Shown here: positions 35,453 through 47,640 of the stretch, in pieces
How the letters are laid out: each line of letters opens with the position of its first letter
Position numbering within the stretch: the stretch's first letter is position 1
Origin: Sycobia sp. Sy_11
Taxonomy: Eukaryota; Arthropoda; Insecta; Hymenoptera; Epichrysomallidae
DNA: 64,000 nt
Direction: 5' to 3'
Assembly (NCBI GenBank): GCA_018907035.1
Contig: JACCIC010000062.1
Location: forward strand, 1,018,501 to 1,082,500
Notes under the pieces: model-generated
Seen by the model: only the letters and a program-made list of their open reading frames with translations
What the model was told of the DNA's origin: nothing
Database searches by the model: none
Translations under genes and position numbers: made by a program

Positions 35453-35998
35453 GATAGATTTACACATATTATCGAGAAATGCTGTTTGTAGAGAATAATT
35501 ACATAGAATAAAAAATATGCATTTCAATGTGATTTACAACTTTTGTTTGAAATATTTTTTGTAAATTTTACTATTTCCCGAGATATTTCCGAAGAACCTT
35601 TTTTCGGTTTTATCAGAAAAATTCCATTTCCGCCAAACTCCACTACGATAATTGTAATCAGTGCTCCAAAAAACATAAGAATCGATAACTCGGGTATGGT
35701 CACTTTTCGGAAATCCACCTGTTATTTCTGTTATCGCCTAATGATTTAAAAAACATATGTTCATTTTTTGTTCATAACTTCGTATACGTATAACACAGCA
35801 TATTTCGTCTGAGTTTTACTTGAACCATTAATACTGTCGACTAATAGAAAAGTTAAGAAATATTTCATAGAGATGTTTGTATGAATTATTTTATTAGTCT
35901 ACTAATTATAATTAACGAATTGAAGAAAATCCCCAGACAAATTATGCAACAGTGAATTATTTGTTTATTAATAAATTAATAGTTAATAATTAATAATT
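35453..35998. other. AT-rich spacer
   Basis: It holds two overlapping opposite frames (about 35524-35749). The minus one has a hydrophobic stretch, but neither shows a family motif. Confidence 0.4.
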
Positions 35999-36201
35999 GA
36001 GGCCGTCGATAGCTCGATCGCTAGAGTGTAGAACTAGTAACTTGGTAATCCCAGTGCAAATCCCGGTTTCGGCCGATTGACACAAGCACCGTTGTAATAA
36101 TTTTCATGTGCTTTGTTTATGTCACATCGTAGACCCCTGTCGCTGATTAGCACCGGTATTTGGAAGCATAAATAGAGTGACGTTAAATAACACAAAAAAA
36201 A
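35999..36201 (+). mobile_element. tRNA-derived SINE, copy 2, with 9-bp target duplication
   Basis: The direct repeat TTAATAATT (35990-35998 and 36202-36210) flanks the copy. Head, body and tail match copy 1 throughout, including CGATCGCTAGAG, the CTAGTAA anticodon loop, the ATTGACACAAGCACCG body start and the GACGTTAAATAA tail. The B-box region is mutated (AGTGCAAATCCC). Confidence 0.88.
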
Positions 36202-36489
36202 TTAATAATTCATAAATCCACAAACAAAATAAATGTACTAGCTAATTAATTTATTTATTCATTGAAGATCATACAAATAAAAGTAGTTTGTATTCTGTAA
36301 TTAATGCTTTTATGTTTAAGAATATGTTCCAAAAAGTTGTGCACTTTTTACTAATATGCATGAGAAACAAAATTAATTGAAAGCATTCTTTAGTTGAAGT
36401 ACATATTTACTTAACTTCTTTCAAATATTTGTATCTGAAATAAATTAAAATGAGATAGTTGCTTTACATTTTTACTATATATTTATACA

Positions 36490-36872
36490 TGTTTAACGAA
36501 TAACTTTATTTCCTTTTCTTAGTTCTGCTACCCAATATTTTACATTTGCAAACGAATGAGCACTCTCACCCAGAATAGAGTCTACTTTAGTTTTTATATT
36601 AGTTGGACTGAGGCCTTTCAAATAAAAGTATTGTATCACATAACGATGACCAATTTTGTCATGTTTTCAAATTTACTGAAAACATTCACTATTGATGGCT
36701 GTCAAACAAATACTAAACATCATGGCGACTTCAAACTTGAGAAATATATAGATTGTATACTTTCTAATACTATATTTTTATGTAGTCTGCCTAATACTAT
36801 ATTTAATAATGTATTTTTTTAGCAATTACCGCCACCTCTAGGTCAGGCCAGGTACTTCAGAGACCACCTTCG
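36490..36872 (-). pseudogene. mariner relic: one TIR and transposase N terminus
   Basis: The right end on the minus strand begins TACGAAGGTGGTCTCTGAAG, a mariner-type terminus. Inward, VIQYFYLKGLSPTNIKTKVD and then NVKYWVAELRKGN are the N-terminal DNA-binding part. The catalytic domain and other terminus are missing, so this is a truncated copy. It is related to, but distinct from, the 6595-7846 element. Confidence 0.8.
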
Positions 36873-37316
36873 TATAGATTGATTGGATTTACTTTGAAAA
36901 TTCAGACTTTTACTATAAATAATCGTAACAATCTTCAAACTTTCGTGAATGATATGTTTTTTGTAATTAGTCCTCTTTTAGATTGAAATTATTTATCAAT
37001 TTAATTAGTGTATCAAATTAATAATTATACTTACTTCGACTAAAATAATCCAAGTTAATAAATATTATTGTCCATTTTACAAACTATATTTAATATGTGT
37101 CATTATTGTGTAATTAGATATAAATTATTGTATAAATATATATACTAACATCCCCGTCTCGGTTTCGCCTGAGATAATAATTTATCCGATTTCTTAAACA
37201 GTTCAATTAAATAATTCAATCATTGACTATGTAAAAAATACTTTATGTATAAATCTAAATTCCTATAAGTAATTTACCTATCATCGCTTCCGTTTCGTAG
37301 CGATGATTAATATTGT

Positions 37317-37375
<59 letters not shown>

Positions 37376-38274
37376 TATCTTGCATATCTTACATTCGGCT
37401 TCTATGTGAAAATATTGTACTTTCGAGTTCGGGCGATAGAAAAAAGTGTCCAAGTATCTCGAGATGACTTATGCGGGAAGTTTGGTTTTCAGATTACAGA
37501 ATACGAAATATGAATCTCGAGATTACTCCCACGTTATAAGTTGATTTGGTGAATTTTATTTATTCGCAATACAGTATATGGTTAAAAAATTTACGTTTAT
37601 TCTGAATTATGCAGAGTAAATCAACAATAGTGATTAACATTTAATCATTATCTGTCAAGTAGATAATATAGCTGTTTTTCTGATCCTTTCACTTCTTGGT
37701 CACATGAGTACAACGTGATAAAAACTGGTAATTTTAAAAAAAGTCAAACTTCTCCATTAACTTATTTACGGGAGCGAACAAAGCTTTTCTCTTTAAAGAA
37801 AAGGGCAGCGCTGCATCACTTCGAGAGCAAATACAGATTCTCTCCATCATCGCATCAACGAACATAATATTTTCAAGTATTTACATTACTGTTCATTTTT
37901 TAATTACGTGGCCATTTGATCATCATAGAATTCATCGTGTTCATAGAAAACGTCTCATGCATCGTTATACAACACTGCATACGGCGCAGCTTTTCAAAAA
38001 CGGAAAACTCGATTCAATAGTTTATTTCTTTATTGGTAAGTGCGTTTTATTGATCACCGAATTATTTAAGGAGAGCTTTTTTATGCGCACATACTATTTG
38101 AAAAAAATAGGCAATGGTAAATGTTGATAGAAATTCTATTGAAAGAATGACCATTTTAGATGCTTATCATAGAATCATTAAGAAGCGCAACAATTTTTGA
38201 TTCAGGCAAATAATATACAATTCATAGCACAACTAACATTAACTTCTAACGCGTAAATTCATTTGAGTAAAAGA
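36873..38274. other. Unassigned DNA with a (TA)n run at 37321-37368
   Basis: Part of 37660-38270 may be the leader or LTR of the BEL/Pao element that follows, but no LTR boundaries are visible. Confidence 0.4.
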
Positions 38275-39120
38275 TAAATGTCTATTACTGTGAATACTAA
38301 CCAAAAACGAAAAATAAAGCTACCTCAAGCATCAATTCGAACTTTTAATGGAAAATACAAGAATTGGCTATTTTTTAGAACTTCATTTTTATCTTTAATT
38401 TAAGAAAATAATGAACTTACTAATGCTGAAAGATTACATTATTTGAGCACGGCTTTACGCGATGAAACAATAAAAAAAGTACAGGTATTGCCCATAACTA
38501 ATGAGCTCATAAGAGCTCAGCCAAGTCATTCGTAATTACAAAAAATAAATGTCTTGCTTGTTTCAAAGAGGCTCTTGACCTTTTTAAGTGTGAAAAATGT
38601 TGTAAAATTCTGGTAGCACAACGCATTAAAATCGTAAAGAATTGAAGATCTGCATCAATTGCTTAAAAAAAATCACGGAAACACTGAATGTCGATACGGG
38701 AATTGTAAAACGTGTGGCAAAAAATAACAACACATTATTACACATCCATACTTCTACCAATTCAGAATCAAATTGACTATATGATAGAGAGTACTCAGAT
38801 GAGGATATTATAAATAAAAATTCATAATCATCGTTTGATTTGGTGACTTGTGCAAGGGTACGAGTGTTGAACGATTCTAACTCTTATATTACTTGTAAAA
38901 CACTCTTGGACACGTGCTCTAATGTTAACTTCATCACCAAAAAACTAATGCAGAAATTGAAATTAAGAAAACTTCATGCTCTATTATAATCGGAGCCGTG
39001 AACAATTTGAACACTAATGTTAATAAATAACTATAAACAGATTTTCAAAAAAATTTTAAATTATATATCGTTCCAATAATTACGGATTTCATACTGAGCG
39101 AACCGGTTCCGAGAGAATTA

Positions 39121-39390
39121 TTGAAAATACCTAAATCTTTGAAACTAGCAGGCCCACATCGTGTTATAGACATGCTTATCGCATCGGGGCCGACGTTGTC
39201 AATTTTATGCATTGGTCAAATAAAACTATCAATCGACAATGGTCTCACATTACCAAAAACTATGCTCGGGTGGATCATTGGTGGCAGCATTAAAATTACG
39301 AGAAAGGCCAGATCAAATTGTTTTCTTTGCACTTTAAATTCCAATCTAGAAAAATTTTTGGCTAGCAAGCAAACACGTAACGAGGAATAA
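39121..39390 (+). pseudogene. BEL/Pao pol fragment (protease to RT linker)
   Basis: An 89-codon open part of the element contains DMLIASGPTLSILCIGQIK and LPKTMLGWIIGGS, the conserved D-x-L-I-G and T-x-L-G-W-I-x-x-G blocks between protease and RT of BEL/Pao. The invariant Gly of D-L-L-I-G is replaced by Ala. Confidence 0.75.
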
Positions 39391-40055
39391 AAACGGGCGA
39401 TACGTTGTTGCGTTACTGTTTAACGAATATTTCAAATAAATTGGTGATTCAAAACAAATGGCAATGAAACGATTACTATTCCTGCAGAATAAATTTTTAT
39501 AGAAATACAGAATTTAAAAATCAATATACTAATAGTTTTAAAGAACATATCCACTTAAATCGTATGTCGTTAACAAAACGCGCGAGTAATGACGGATTTT
39601 ATTTACCACATCATGCAGTTTTAAAGGATTGTAGAAATAATACAAAATTAAGAATAATTTTCGACGCGTCCTCGAAATCTCAGTACAGTGTTTCATTAAA
39701 CGACAATTTATTAGTTGGTCCTACAATATAGGAGGACTTAATCAATCTTTTAATACGTTTTCGAATTCACAAATACATTATAATTGCAGACATAGAAGAA
39801 ATGTATCGTCAATTTCTTGTTCGTAATAAATTTTGTGGTTCTAGAACGATAACGTTATAGAATTTACTCAAAACACAATAACGTATCATCAGCACCATTT
39901 TTAGCAATTAGATGCTTACATTAACTTGCTGATGATGAGGGAGATAAATCCCTTTAGCCTCAAGGATACTAAAAAGGGACGTATACGTCGACAATCTGTT
40001 AACTGATAGTAATTTCATTTAAGAAGTTCAATTAAATTTTCAGTAAATTATAAAT

Positions 40056-40412
40056 ATGTTACAAATTGCCGGAATCAATATGCGACAATGGGCCTCTAAT
40101 AGTTCAACAATTTTAGAAAATATTAAAGCGAAAGATCTAAATAAGAACTTTAATTTAAGCAATAATAATGTTCTAAAAACATTAGGCATCTATTGGAACG
40201 CCAAACGCGATAGTTTCGATTACGAAATTCGAACGATCCTAATTCACAGCAAATTAACAGAACGTAAAATTCTATTAGAAATAGCCAAAATTTTCGATCC
40301 TTTGGATCTTTTAGATCCTATTATTCTATTTGCCAACAAACTTATGCAAGAAATCTGGAGGAATAAAATAGAATGGGACGAAAATGTCCGGAAAAAAATT
40401 CACTATTTTTAG
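40056..40412 (+). pseudogene. BEL/Pao pol fragment (RT thumb to RNase H linker)
   Basis: A 118-codon open part contains TLGIYWNAKRDSF and ILLEIAKIFDPLDLL, matching L-G-x-x-W and the I-A-x-x-F-D-P-L-G-L-L signature with Gly changed to Asp. EIWRNKIEWDENV follows as in the family. Confidence 0.8.
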
Positions 40413-40610
40413 CAAGAGTTTTGTACACAATTAAGTTCACTTGAAAAAATTACATTCGACAGAAGCATTTTAATTCGTTGCGATAATGATACGCAAATGC
40501 ATGGATTTTACGACGCTAGTGAATCGGGCTACCGAGCGTACATTTACTTGCAATCGAAAGACATTAATAGTAAATATAGAACTGACCTAGTAGTCCAGGC
40601 GAATTAGGGT

Positions 40611-42420
40611 TTTGATTCAACATTTTTTTCAACATCTATTTTTTTGCACTAAATGATAGTTGCGAATGTGTAGAGAAAGATCATAAATTTTCGGGGTCGT
40701 AACCCATCGGCGATGTGTTTATTTACTGCAAAATAGCACAAAAATGCTCTTTTTTACTTTTTTTCAATAGTTTAAAAACTATTGCTCTAATCGAAAAATG
40801 TTTCGTATAAAAGTTGAGTAGGACATAATTCTAAACAAAAGTACGTACATTAAAAACTTAGAAAGTCCATTTTTCTATTGTTAAATAAACAATGAAAATG
40901 GAAAAATTTTCGATATTCAAAAAGCTATAAAATTTGTTTAAACAATTTAAATTCAATAATAATGGCGCAAATAAATTTTTTTTTATCTACTTATAATGTG
41001 TTTCAAATTGCAAGTACAATTTCCATATGGCGACCAGTTGCAAAATTCTTTATATTGAAAATTAACAGTTGCGAAGTTCGCCAACGGTATGGAATTTTTA
41101 AATGCAGTAAAGTGCATTCGTTAGAGAATATTAATACTAATCAAAGGTTAAAAGGCCAGATCTTTAAATTAAATATTTATATTGTTTAAAGTGAAAAACA
41201 CCGTTGCTAGGGATGATATCTCGGAAGGTTTTATTTCATTTTTATTTCAATAGTGAAATGAAATGTATTTTATTAAGTTTAAAAAAAGAAAAATATTGAG
41301 CCCTTGCACATGTTTATAGGACCAATAGAAGTTGAGAAAATATTTGTTTAAACTTTTGTTTATTACTTCCCACTTAATTAACACTTACTTTTTCTAATCT
41401 TCATAGTATTATTCGATTATCCGATTACATTCTACTTACATTTTTCGACACATACAGACACTTTTAATTTCTATACATCGTATCTTTTAGATGAAAAAAT
41501 AAAAAAAGTAAAAATATTTTCTAAAAAATTAAAGTTGTTCTGTTCATGCAACCTGCCACTGTCACCGGATCGACAAGTATTAAGAGTGTATAGAACAAAA
41601 TACATAATAAGCCAATGAATTTTATCTCTATAATTTGATTTTATAATATTATTGAAAATATATCCCTTTCTTGATTTTGTCACTTTATTAATATTACATG
41701 AATCGCTTTTCAAATGCATTTTTAAAAATAATTTTACCGAAAACTTTTTCTGTTTTCATTATATTATTTTTATTAATTGTAGAAATATGATTTTAAAAAA
41801 ATTTTAATCGATGAAGAATTTGTATATTTTAGAGGTCCCTATATACATTATCTGTTTATAAATTTAGTACTGCTCTGATGATTAATATATTACAAATATT
41901 CAGGAATATCAAAAAATAACATTGTTTCGACCTTTTAATATGTTTTTTTATACTTATTTTATTGAGTTACTCAAGGAAACGACAATAATATTTAGTTACG
42001 ATAAAAAATTTTTTTATATTGCATTTGATAAGCTAAAATTTGTAAAATATATATACATACGATACCTCTAGGTGTTTGTATAATATCAACATAAATATAT
42101 TTTTGTTTAAACAAAAATTAATAAATCTAAAATATCTTTACAAAGACCACTTATCTAATATAAAATAAAAATGATGTTATTTAGCTAAAAATATACTGTG
42201 GGTAAATTTTGTTGAATAACTATATATATTTGAATTTGTTATATAACTTAATAAACATATTTTAAGTGCAGTGGTTATTTTTAAATAAATTTCATAGTTG
42301 ATTTTGCGTTAAGTTTAATTAATAAATTAAGAGTATTTAATTTTATTAATTTGGATTTATCAGTTTCTTTTCTAGAATTTTTGATATTAAAATTAAATTA
42401 ACATATATTTTTATTACTAA
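40611..42420. other. AT-rich DNA downstream of the BEL/Pao relic
   Basis: No integrase, LTR or host gene was recognised. The frames at 40962 and 41719 show no motif. Confidence 0.45.
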
Positions 42421-42760
42421 TTATTTATCAGGGCAACAGTATCAGTAGAAATATACGCATTAGAAATATACGTTTCCCGCACCCGGGGCGCAAAATACGA
42501 TTTTCTGCAGCTGTCTAGAGGGAGCAAAATAATACTTTTCCTCCCTAGGGAGGAAAAGTGTTTATGATCGCTTCCCGACCAATCAGAAAGCAGAATCTTA
42601 CTTTTCCTCCCTTGGGAGGGAAAGTGAATAAACGAAACCGTATAGTCCGGTAGAATTCTCAGTTTTCCGTGCCTGCGTAACATCTGGCATTTACGATGTT
42701 TAGACTGATATGCGCCACTCGACCACGTACTCGACCTTTTTTCCACTTTGAGTTAGGTAT
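42420..42760. repeat. GC-richer block with two 26-bp palindromes
   Basis: 42534-42559 is a perfect palindrome with half-site ACTTTTCCTCCCT. 42600-42625 is a near-perfect second copy, 66 bases later. The surrounding 340 bases are clearly richer in G+C than the neighbourhood. The class of element is unknown. The minus frame at 42746-42417 translates the palindromes and is not credible as a gene. Confidence 0.7.
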
Positions 42761-42979
42761 TCGAGATTTTAAAATAAAATAACATTTTTATTCTATATGA
42801 AATTTATTGTAAAAATTTTTATAATGATTTTTAAGTATTAAAAATTATCTATATCTTTTTTTAAATTAGTTTTAATTTGAAATTCTATTTATTATGTTAT
42901 TAAATTTTTTAATATTTTAATTTAAGAATAGATTATTAGCAAACTTATAATCTTCAATTGATTAGTCTTATTTATTTTT

Positions 42980-43045
42980 AGAAGGGAGGGGCTCCGTCCC
43001 CTAACCCCCGGAGGGGCGTTTGCCCCCTACACCCCCACCTCCCGA
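42980..43045. repeat. G/C-run hairpin cluster
   Basis: Two adjacent short hairpins (GGGGCTCCGTCCCC and GGGGCGTTTGCCCC) with C-runs around them occur in a strongly AT-rich context. They are probably a transposon terminus or structured repeat. Confidence 0.6.
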
Positions 43046-43445
43046 TTCTACATCTCCTCATAACATACTATTAATTTTCAAATAAAAGGAAATAATTGAA
43101 TGTATAATGTTATGAAATTCAAATAAAATGCAGGTATAACCTTAAGAGAAAACCGATAATATTATATTTTTTCAAATCCAACGAATTACATTTTATGTTA
43201 GGGCAACTTATTTCGGAGCGAATATCATCTGAACCTTTAGATATTATAGCTGCACGTTCTATCTAAGCATAACTAACACATGTTGGCGGGGATTGGACAT
43301 TATTTCATTCTGTAAGTTTGCCATTTATGTTCAGATACGGTATTTTGTCTTACTGGTGACTTACAGGGATATCCTTCGATTAAGTTTGCTTCAGTAAGCA
43401 GCTGATCGCGTCCATTTTCATAAAACCCTGTGTAGGGAGAGTAAA

Positions 43446-43790
43446 GAGAAGGAGTGGTAACTCCGCTAAAGTCGTGTCAGATTACACGTCAGGACTTTTC
43501 GACACAATTGGCTGCAAGGTGTCGAATCCCTGTAAATTTGCTCGTTCATGCATGTATTTGAAAAAAAGAGAGTGGGGTATGCAGAGAGCGTGGAGAGAGG
43601 GGCAAGTTAAATCTTTGTTCCCCTATGTTTGCTTCTTTTTTCCCCGGCTTGCTTTGGCTTTTGCTCTCATTCTCTCTCTCTCTCTCTGTTTCATGCAGAA
43701 CCATCGAGGGATTTCCACTACCATCTCCGGCTAATTTTTCATAAGTTTTTTCCCATGTAAAGCGAGCGGAGTTTCCACTCCTTCTCTGTA
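43446..43790. repeat. Inverted repeat pair enclosing a CT-rich tract
   Basis: AGAGAAGGAGTGG..AACTCCGCT at 43446-43468 recurs as its complement at about 43765-43788. The interior of about 300 bases includes a (CT)n run (43670-43690). A near copy of GCTGATCGCGTCCAT (43402) occurs at 43812. It is a possible small non-autonomous element. Overlapping frames on both strands are not supported. Confidence 0.5.
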
Positions 43791-43834
43791 TTCTCCATAA
43801 CCCCGTCGAACAACTGGTCGCGTCCATATACATA

Positions 43835-44582
43835 TATGTGTATAAGCAAGTTTAGTGTAAACGTTTGCATGTGTATCACACATTTGAATTTAAATAAAAG
43901 ACCTTTTAAAGAAGGTTTCAAATCGATTTTTAATAGTTTTTATAATGGACAATCGAGTACAATTACTTATAAGGGGCTAGGTGGAGCCCAAAATGTATAC
44001 TTTATAGTCAGTTAATGTGATAAAAGGTTTTTACATAAAAACCCCACAATAAACCCAATATCAATGTATATATAGCACGGTTGTCCAAAGACTGCATAGT
44101 ACCCATAAAAATTATAAAAGTAAAATGATTTTCAATAAAGAACATAGAATTTGTCCTTCCGAAGATAATACAGAATACATGCTTCGAATTTCAGATCCAT
44201 CGGTTCAGTGGTTTTTTTGTGTATCGTGTATAAACAAAAACACGTTTTGTCTTTAGAAATTAATATGAATATGAATATGATATGATAGTTGATTATGATA
44301 TGATATGAATATGTTGAACATGATATTATTTATAATAGTTTATTAATTGCTTTTTTAATATATTTCAATTGGATCTCGTAAATTCTTTTATTCTAATTAT
44401 ATGCAACGTTTATTTTTATAATATAATTATTTAAAATGAATATTATCAAAAAATATAAATTACAAAAATTACAATAGGGATACCAAGAAATTAGATCGTA
44501 TGAATTTATCTATAAAGAAACTAATAATATATTATTTAAAATAGGTCAAGATTATAATAATAAACGAATACGTTTGCCTAAG

Positions 44583-44639
<57 letters not shown>

Positions 44640-46729
44640 GTTTTTATAACATATCTTTTCGAGATAGCTAATTGTGAGTAATCAGTACATAATTATCTCC
44701 ATAAACCAATCAGGGTATACGTATATAGGATTTAGCTCTTGCCCATGGGCCATTATAAATAATTACAAATATTTAGAAATATATATAAAAATACCATACG
44801 TGGCGTCATCTATTGAGAGATAAGAGAACTAATAAGACTAGGAACACTACCATTGCGAATTCCCTTACTCGCATGATAAGAGCATTAACCAACAGCATGA
44901 ACCACAATAGTCTAAGAAAATGTAAACGAGTAATAAAACGATTAAAGTAATTTAACAAGCTATAACTAAAGTAAATAAATTATAGAAAAATAGGATCAGC
45001 ATCTCAATTTATGAACCAACTGAATGACACAGGCATCTCAGATTAAACATAAATAAGAATATAGTATAATAATTTTTCAATATTAAAAGTAATTTTTCTC
45101 AAAATCTTTTTTTTATCTGGTCAAAAATATAACTCATCTAACCTACATTCACTGATCAATCTGAAATATTAATTCATCAATTCAACTTTGTATATTGCAA
45201 TTTCTTACATATTGTAATTTTTAAATAAACAATTTTGTAATTAATTAATTAATAAAACTGTACGTTTTTCTTTCAAAAATGCATCATTTCGCAAAAAAAA
45301 GTTCTTAAAAACCCCTATGTACATTTCTTGTTATCAAGCTACGAAATCGAATGAACTTAAGTCTTTTTGCGGGAGCTATGTGTCCAACCACGGACCCTTG
45401 AAAAAAGAAAGGCACCAGCGAAAAAATTCTGGGCATTCTGTACTTTCTTCTAAACTTATATGGAAAAATATATTTCTTATAGATCTTCAATAGCATTAAA
45501 TCAGATTTTCGATTTAACAGATTTATATATTTTTCAATCTCTTACAGATTTGCGATTCAACTTTTATTGGATTATAAAAAAATTTGCGTAAATCTATATA
45601 TATACATCTATATTAGCACAAAAAATATTCTATAATTAAATTAAAAATCAATTCGATCATATAGTCAGATGTCCTACTGATTGTGATAATGGGAAACATA
45701 ATAATATTATGAAATTATGACATTTATAACTTATAAATCTTATATGTATTTAGAAAAACTTTATATAAAATATATTTCTAAAATATTCTGAAATAGATTA
45801 ACCAAAAATCAATTATATAACGCAATAACAACTTAAAACAATGACCCACTAAAACAAATAGCTAAGTGAATTTGATATGCATCCCTATAAATAACAGCAT
45901 GTATAGTTTACACAAAATATATCTAAGAATTTAAAAAATAATAATAAATAAATAGTTTTAATGGAAATGCAACTTAATAAAGTAATGAGATAATTTACAA
46001 ATAGCCGACTTTATTTTCACATCATTTTGTCCACGCATGGATTCATAAAAATTAATTAAATATCTTGAATCATCGATTTTTTTAGATGAACATTCTTCTG
46101 CTATTTATTCTGATAATGGATTAATATTTAAAAAAGCAAGTATGGATTTACCAGGTCCGTTCCCACAAAGTTTGTGCTGTTCTTTTTTTAATAATTCGTT
46201 TTTGGATAAAAAAATTATGACAGTATATACCGAAATCTGTGAAATAAGGCTCAATTGATAAATAATTTTGAATTTTATAACTAAATATGTTTTAAATAGC
46301 AAAAATGCAAATAAATATGACTTATAGTTTATTATAAGAAATTATAGATAACAATCATATATAACGAGATATTATTTATTTATTTGAACAGATTATATAA
46401 TACTTTTTTGAAGGTTCTGATTTATGAATTGAATTTTCGCCTTAAAAAAATAGAAAAGGATTGTTTTATAAAAAGATTCCGAAAAATTCGGTTAATAGAA
46501 ATCCAAATTAGACCATTGATAAACTTTAATTTAGCAAGTAAAATGCGGAACTTAACGATAGTGAAAAATCAAATGGTCTTATTTCTTGAGCCCAAGCTAC
46601 TCTATATATTTTTATAAAATTATTTTAATAACATTAATTAAAAATTCTAGTACTTTTTAAAACTAATTTTTAAATTATATATAAGCGAAAATCTGATTTT
46701 TAGACAAATTAAAAATAGTAATCTGCCAT
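43835..46729. other. AT-rich DNA with a (TA)n run at 44585-44637
   Basis: No gene or element I can support. Small frames at 45496, 46302 and 46384 lack motifs. Confidence 0.45.
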
Positions 46730-47640
46730 TGAAAATAATTTCAACAAACAATATGGTGGAACATTTACTTGATTATCAAAAGATTTACAATATAATTACA
46801 TATATTATTATATTTATATTTTTATCATAATATAATATAATTACGGAATATTATATAATTACTGCATATTTAGAAAAATATTTTGTATAAAGTTTTTATA
46901 AATATATATAATATTTATAAGTTGTAAATTTATTAATATACTAAGAACATATATTACTATGTTTTCCTTTATCACAATTCGTAGGACATCTGATAATATC
47001 AGTCAACTGCTTTTTAATTTAATTGTAGAATATTTTTTGTTAACATATTTTGAACTTTCGGAAAATATTTTATTTTTATATAAATTTTTTATAAAATACA
47101 TGAAAAGATGTATTTAAAATTCTTAATATGCTAAGAACACGTCGAACTCACCTAACTATTTTACGTTTGTTAATATATATTATTCTGTTTTCCTTCATCA
47201 CAAACAGGACATCTGACTATTTCAATGATCTGATCTTTAATTTAGTTCTATAATAGAACATAAAAAATCAACGGTACTATTATTATTTAATATTTAAATT
47301 TTAATATTTTGATGTAGTTTTTCTATATGTAAATGAGATAAAATTTTACTATATTTTTGGATGGCTCTATTTTTTATTATTTCCATTATTATTATATTTC
47401 TTTCATTAGGACCATGACATCTGACTGTTTGAATGATTGGTTTTTTAATTTTGTTCTATAATATATATTTTTTAATATATTTCGGAACAATATTTTTAGA
47501 TCATTATAGAAAAAAAAATTTTTAAATAAATGTTTTTCTAAAATACATGATGATATTTATAGGTTTTGAAGTTCATAATATGCGAAAAACATATCTAACT
47601 CGCTTAACTATTTTACTTTTGTCCAAAGTTTTTTTCAGAA
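46730..47640. repeat. Diverged tandem repeat, unit of about 210-225 bp
   Basis: Three successive units are anchored by GACATCTGA at about 46985, 47209 and 47417, each followed by a CAATGATTG-like stretch and TTTTAATTT. The motif AATATGCTAAGAACA (or a close variant) occurs at about 46938, 47128 and 47578, with AACTCACCTAACTATTTTAC after it. Units are diverged, so the array is old. A single unit part is at 28645-28690. Confidence 0.65.

Larger units (their letters stand above)
38275..40610 (+). mobile_element. Degenerate BEL/Pao LTR retrotransposon, gag to RNase H
   Basis: Plus-strand relics occur in canonical order. A gag segment (38315-38470) has TFNGKYKNWLFF and AERLHYLSTALRDE. A zinc-knuckle cluster (38650-38730) reads CINCLKKNHGNTECRYGNC. 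A protease relic (38880-38960) reads TLLDTCSNVNFITKKL, with the D-S-G core reading D-T-C. The BEL-specific region (39121-39390) has TMLGWIIGGS. RT (39560-39850) has YLPHHAVLKD, LRIIFDASSKS and IIIADIEEMYRQFL. The RT-RNase H link (40056-40412) has LEIAKIFDPLDLLDPII, and the RNase H start has GFYDASESGYRAYIYLQ at about 40510. Integrase and LTRs were not found. Many stops and deletions show an old dead copy. Confidence 0.88.

Noticed and set aside
35524..35749. Opposing 64-68-codon frames, one with a membrane-like stretch
   Set aside because: They have no splice or promoter support, no recognised family, and mutual overlap; length is within chance.
43699..43757. Exon behind the strong acceptor at 43698
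   Set aside because: In the lola phase it closes after about 19 codons with no finger, and it lies in an inverted-repeat element.
43546..43833. 95-codon minus-strand frame with charged repeats
   Set aside because: It is the antisense of a CT-rich tract inside an inverted-repeat pair, without family motif.
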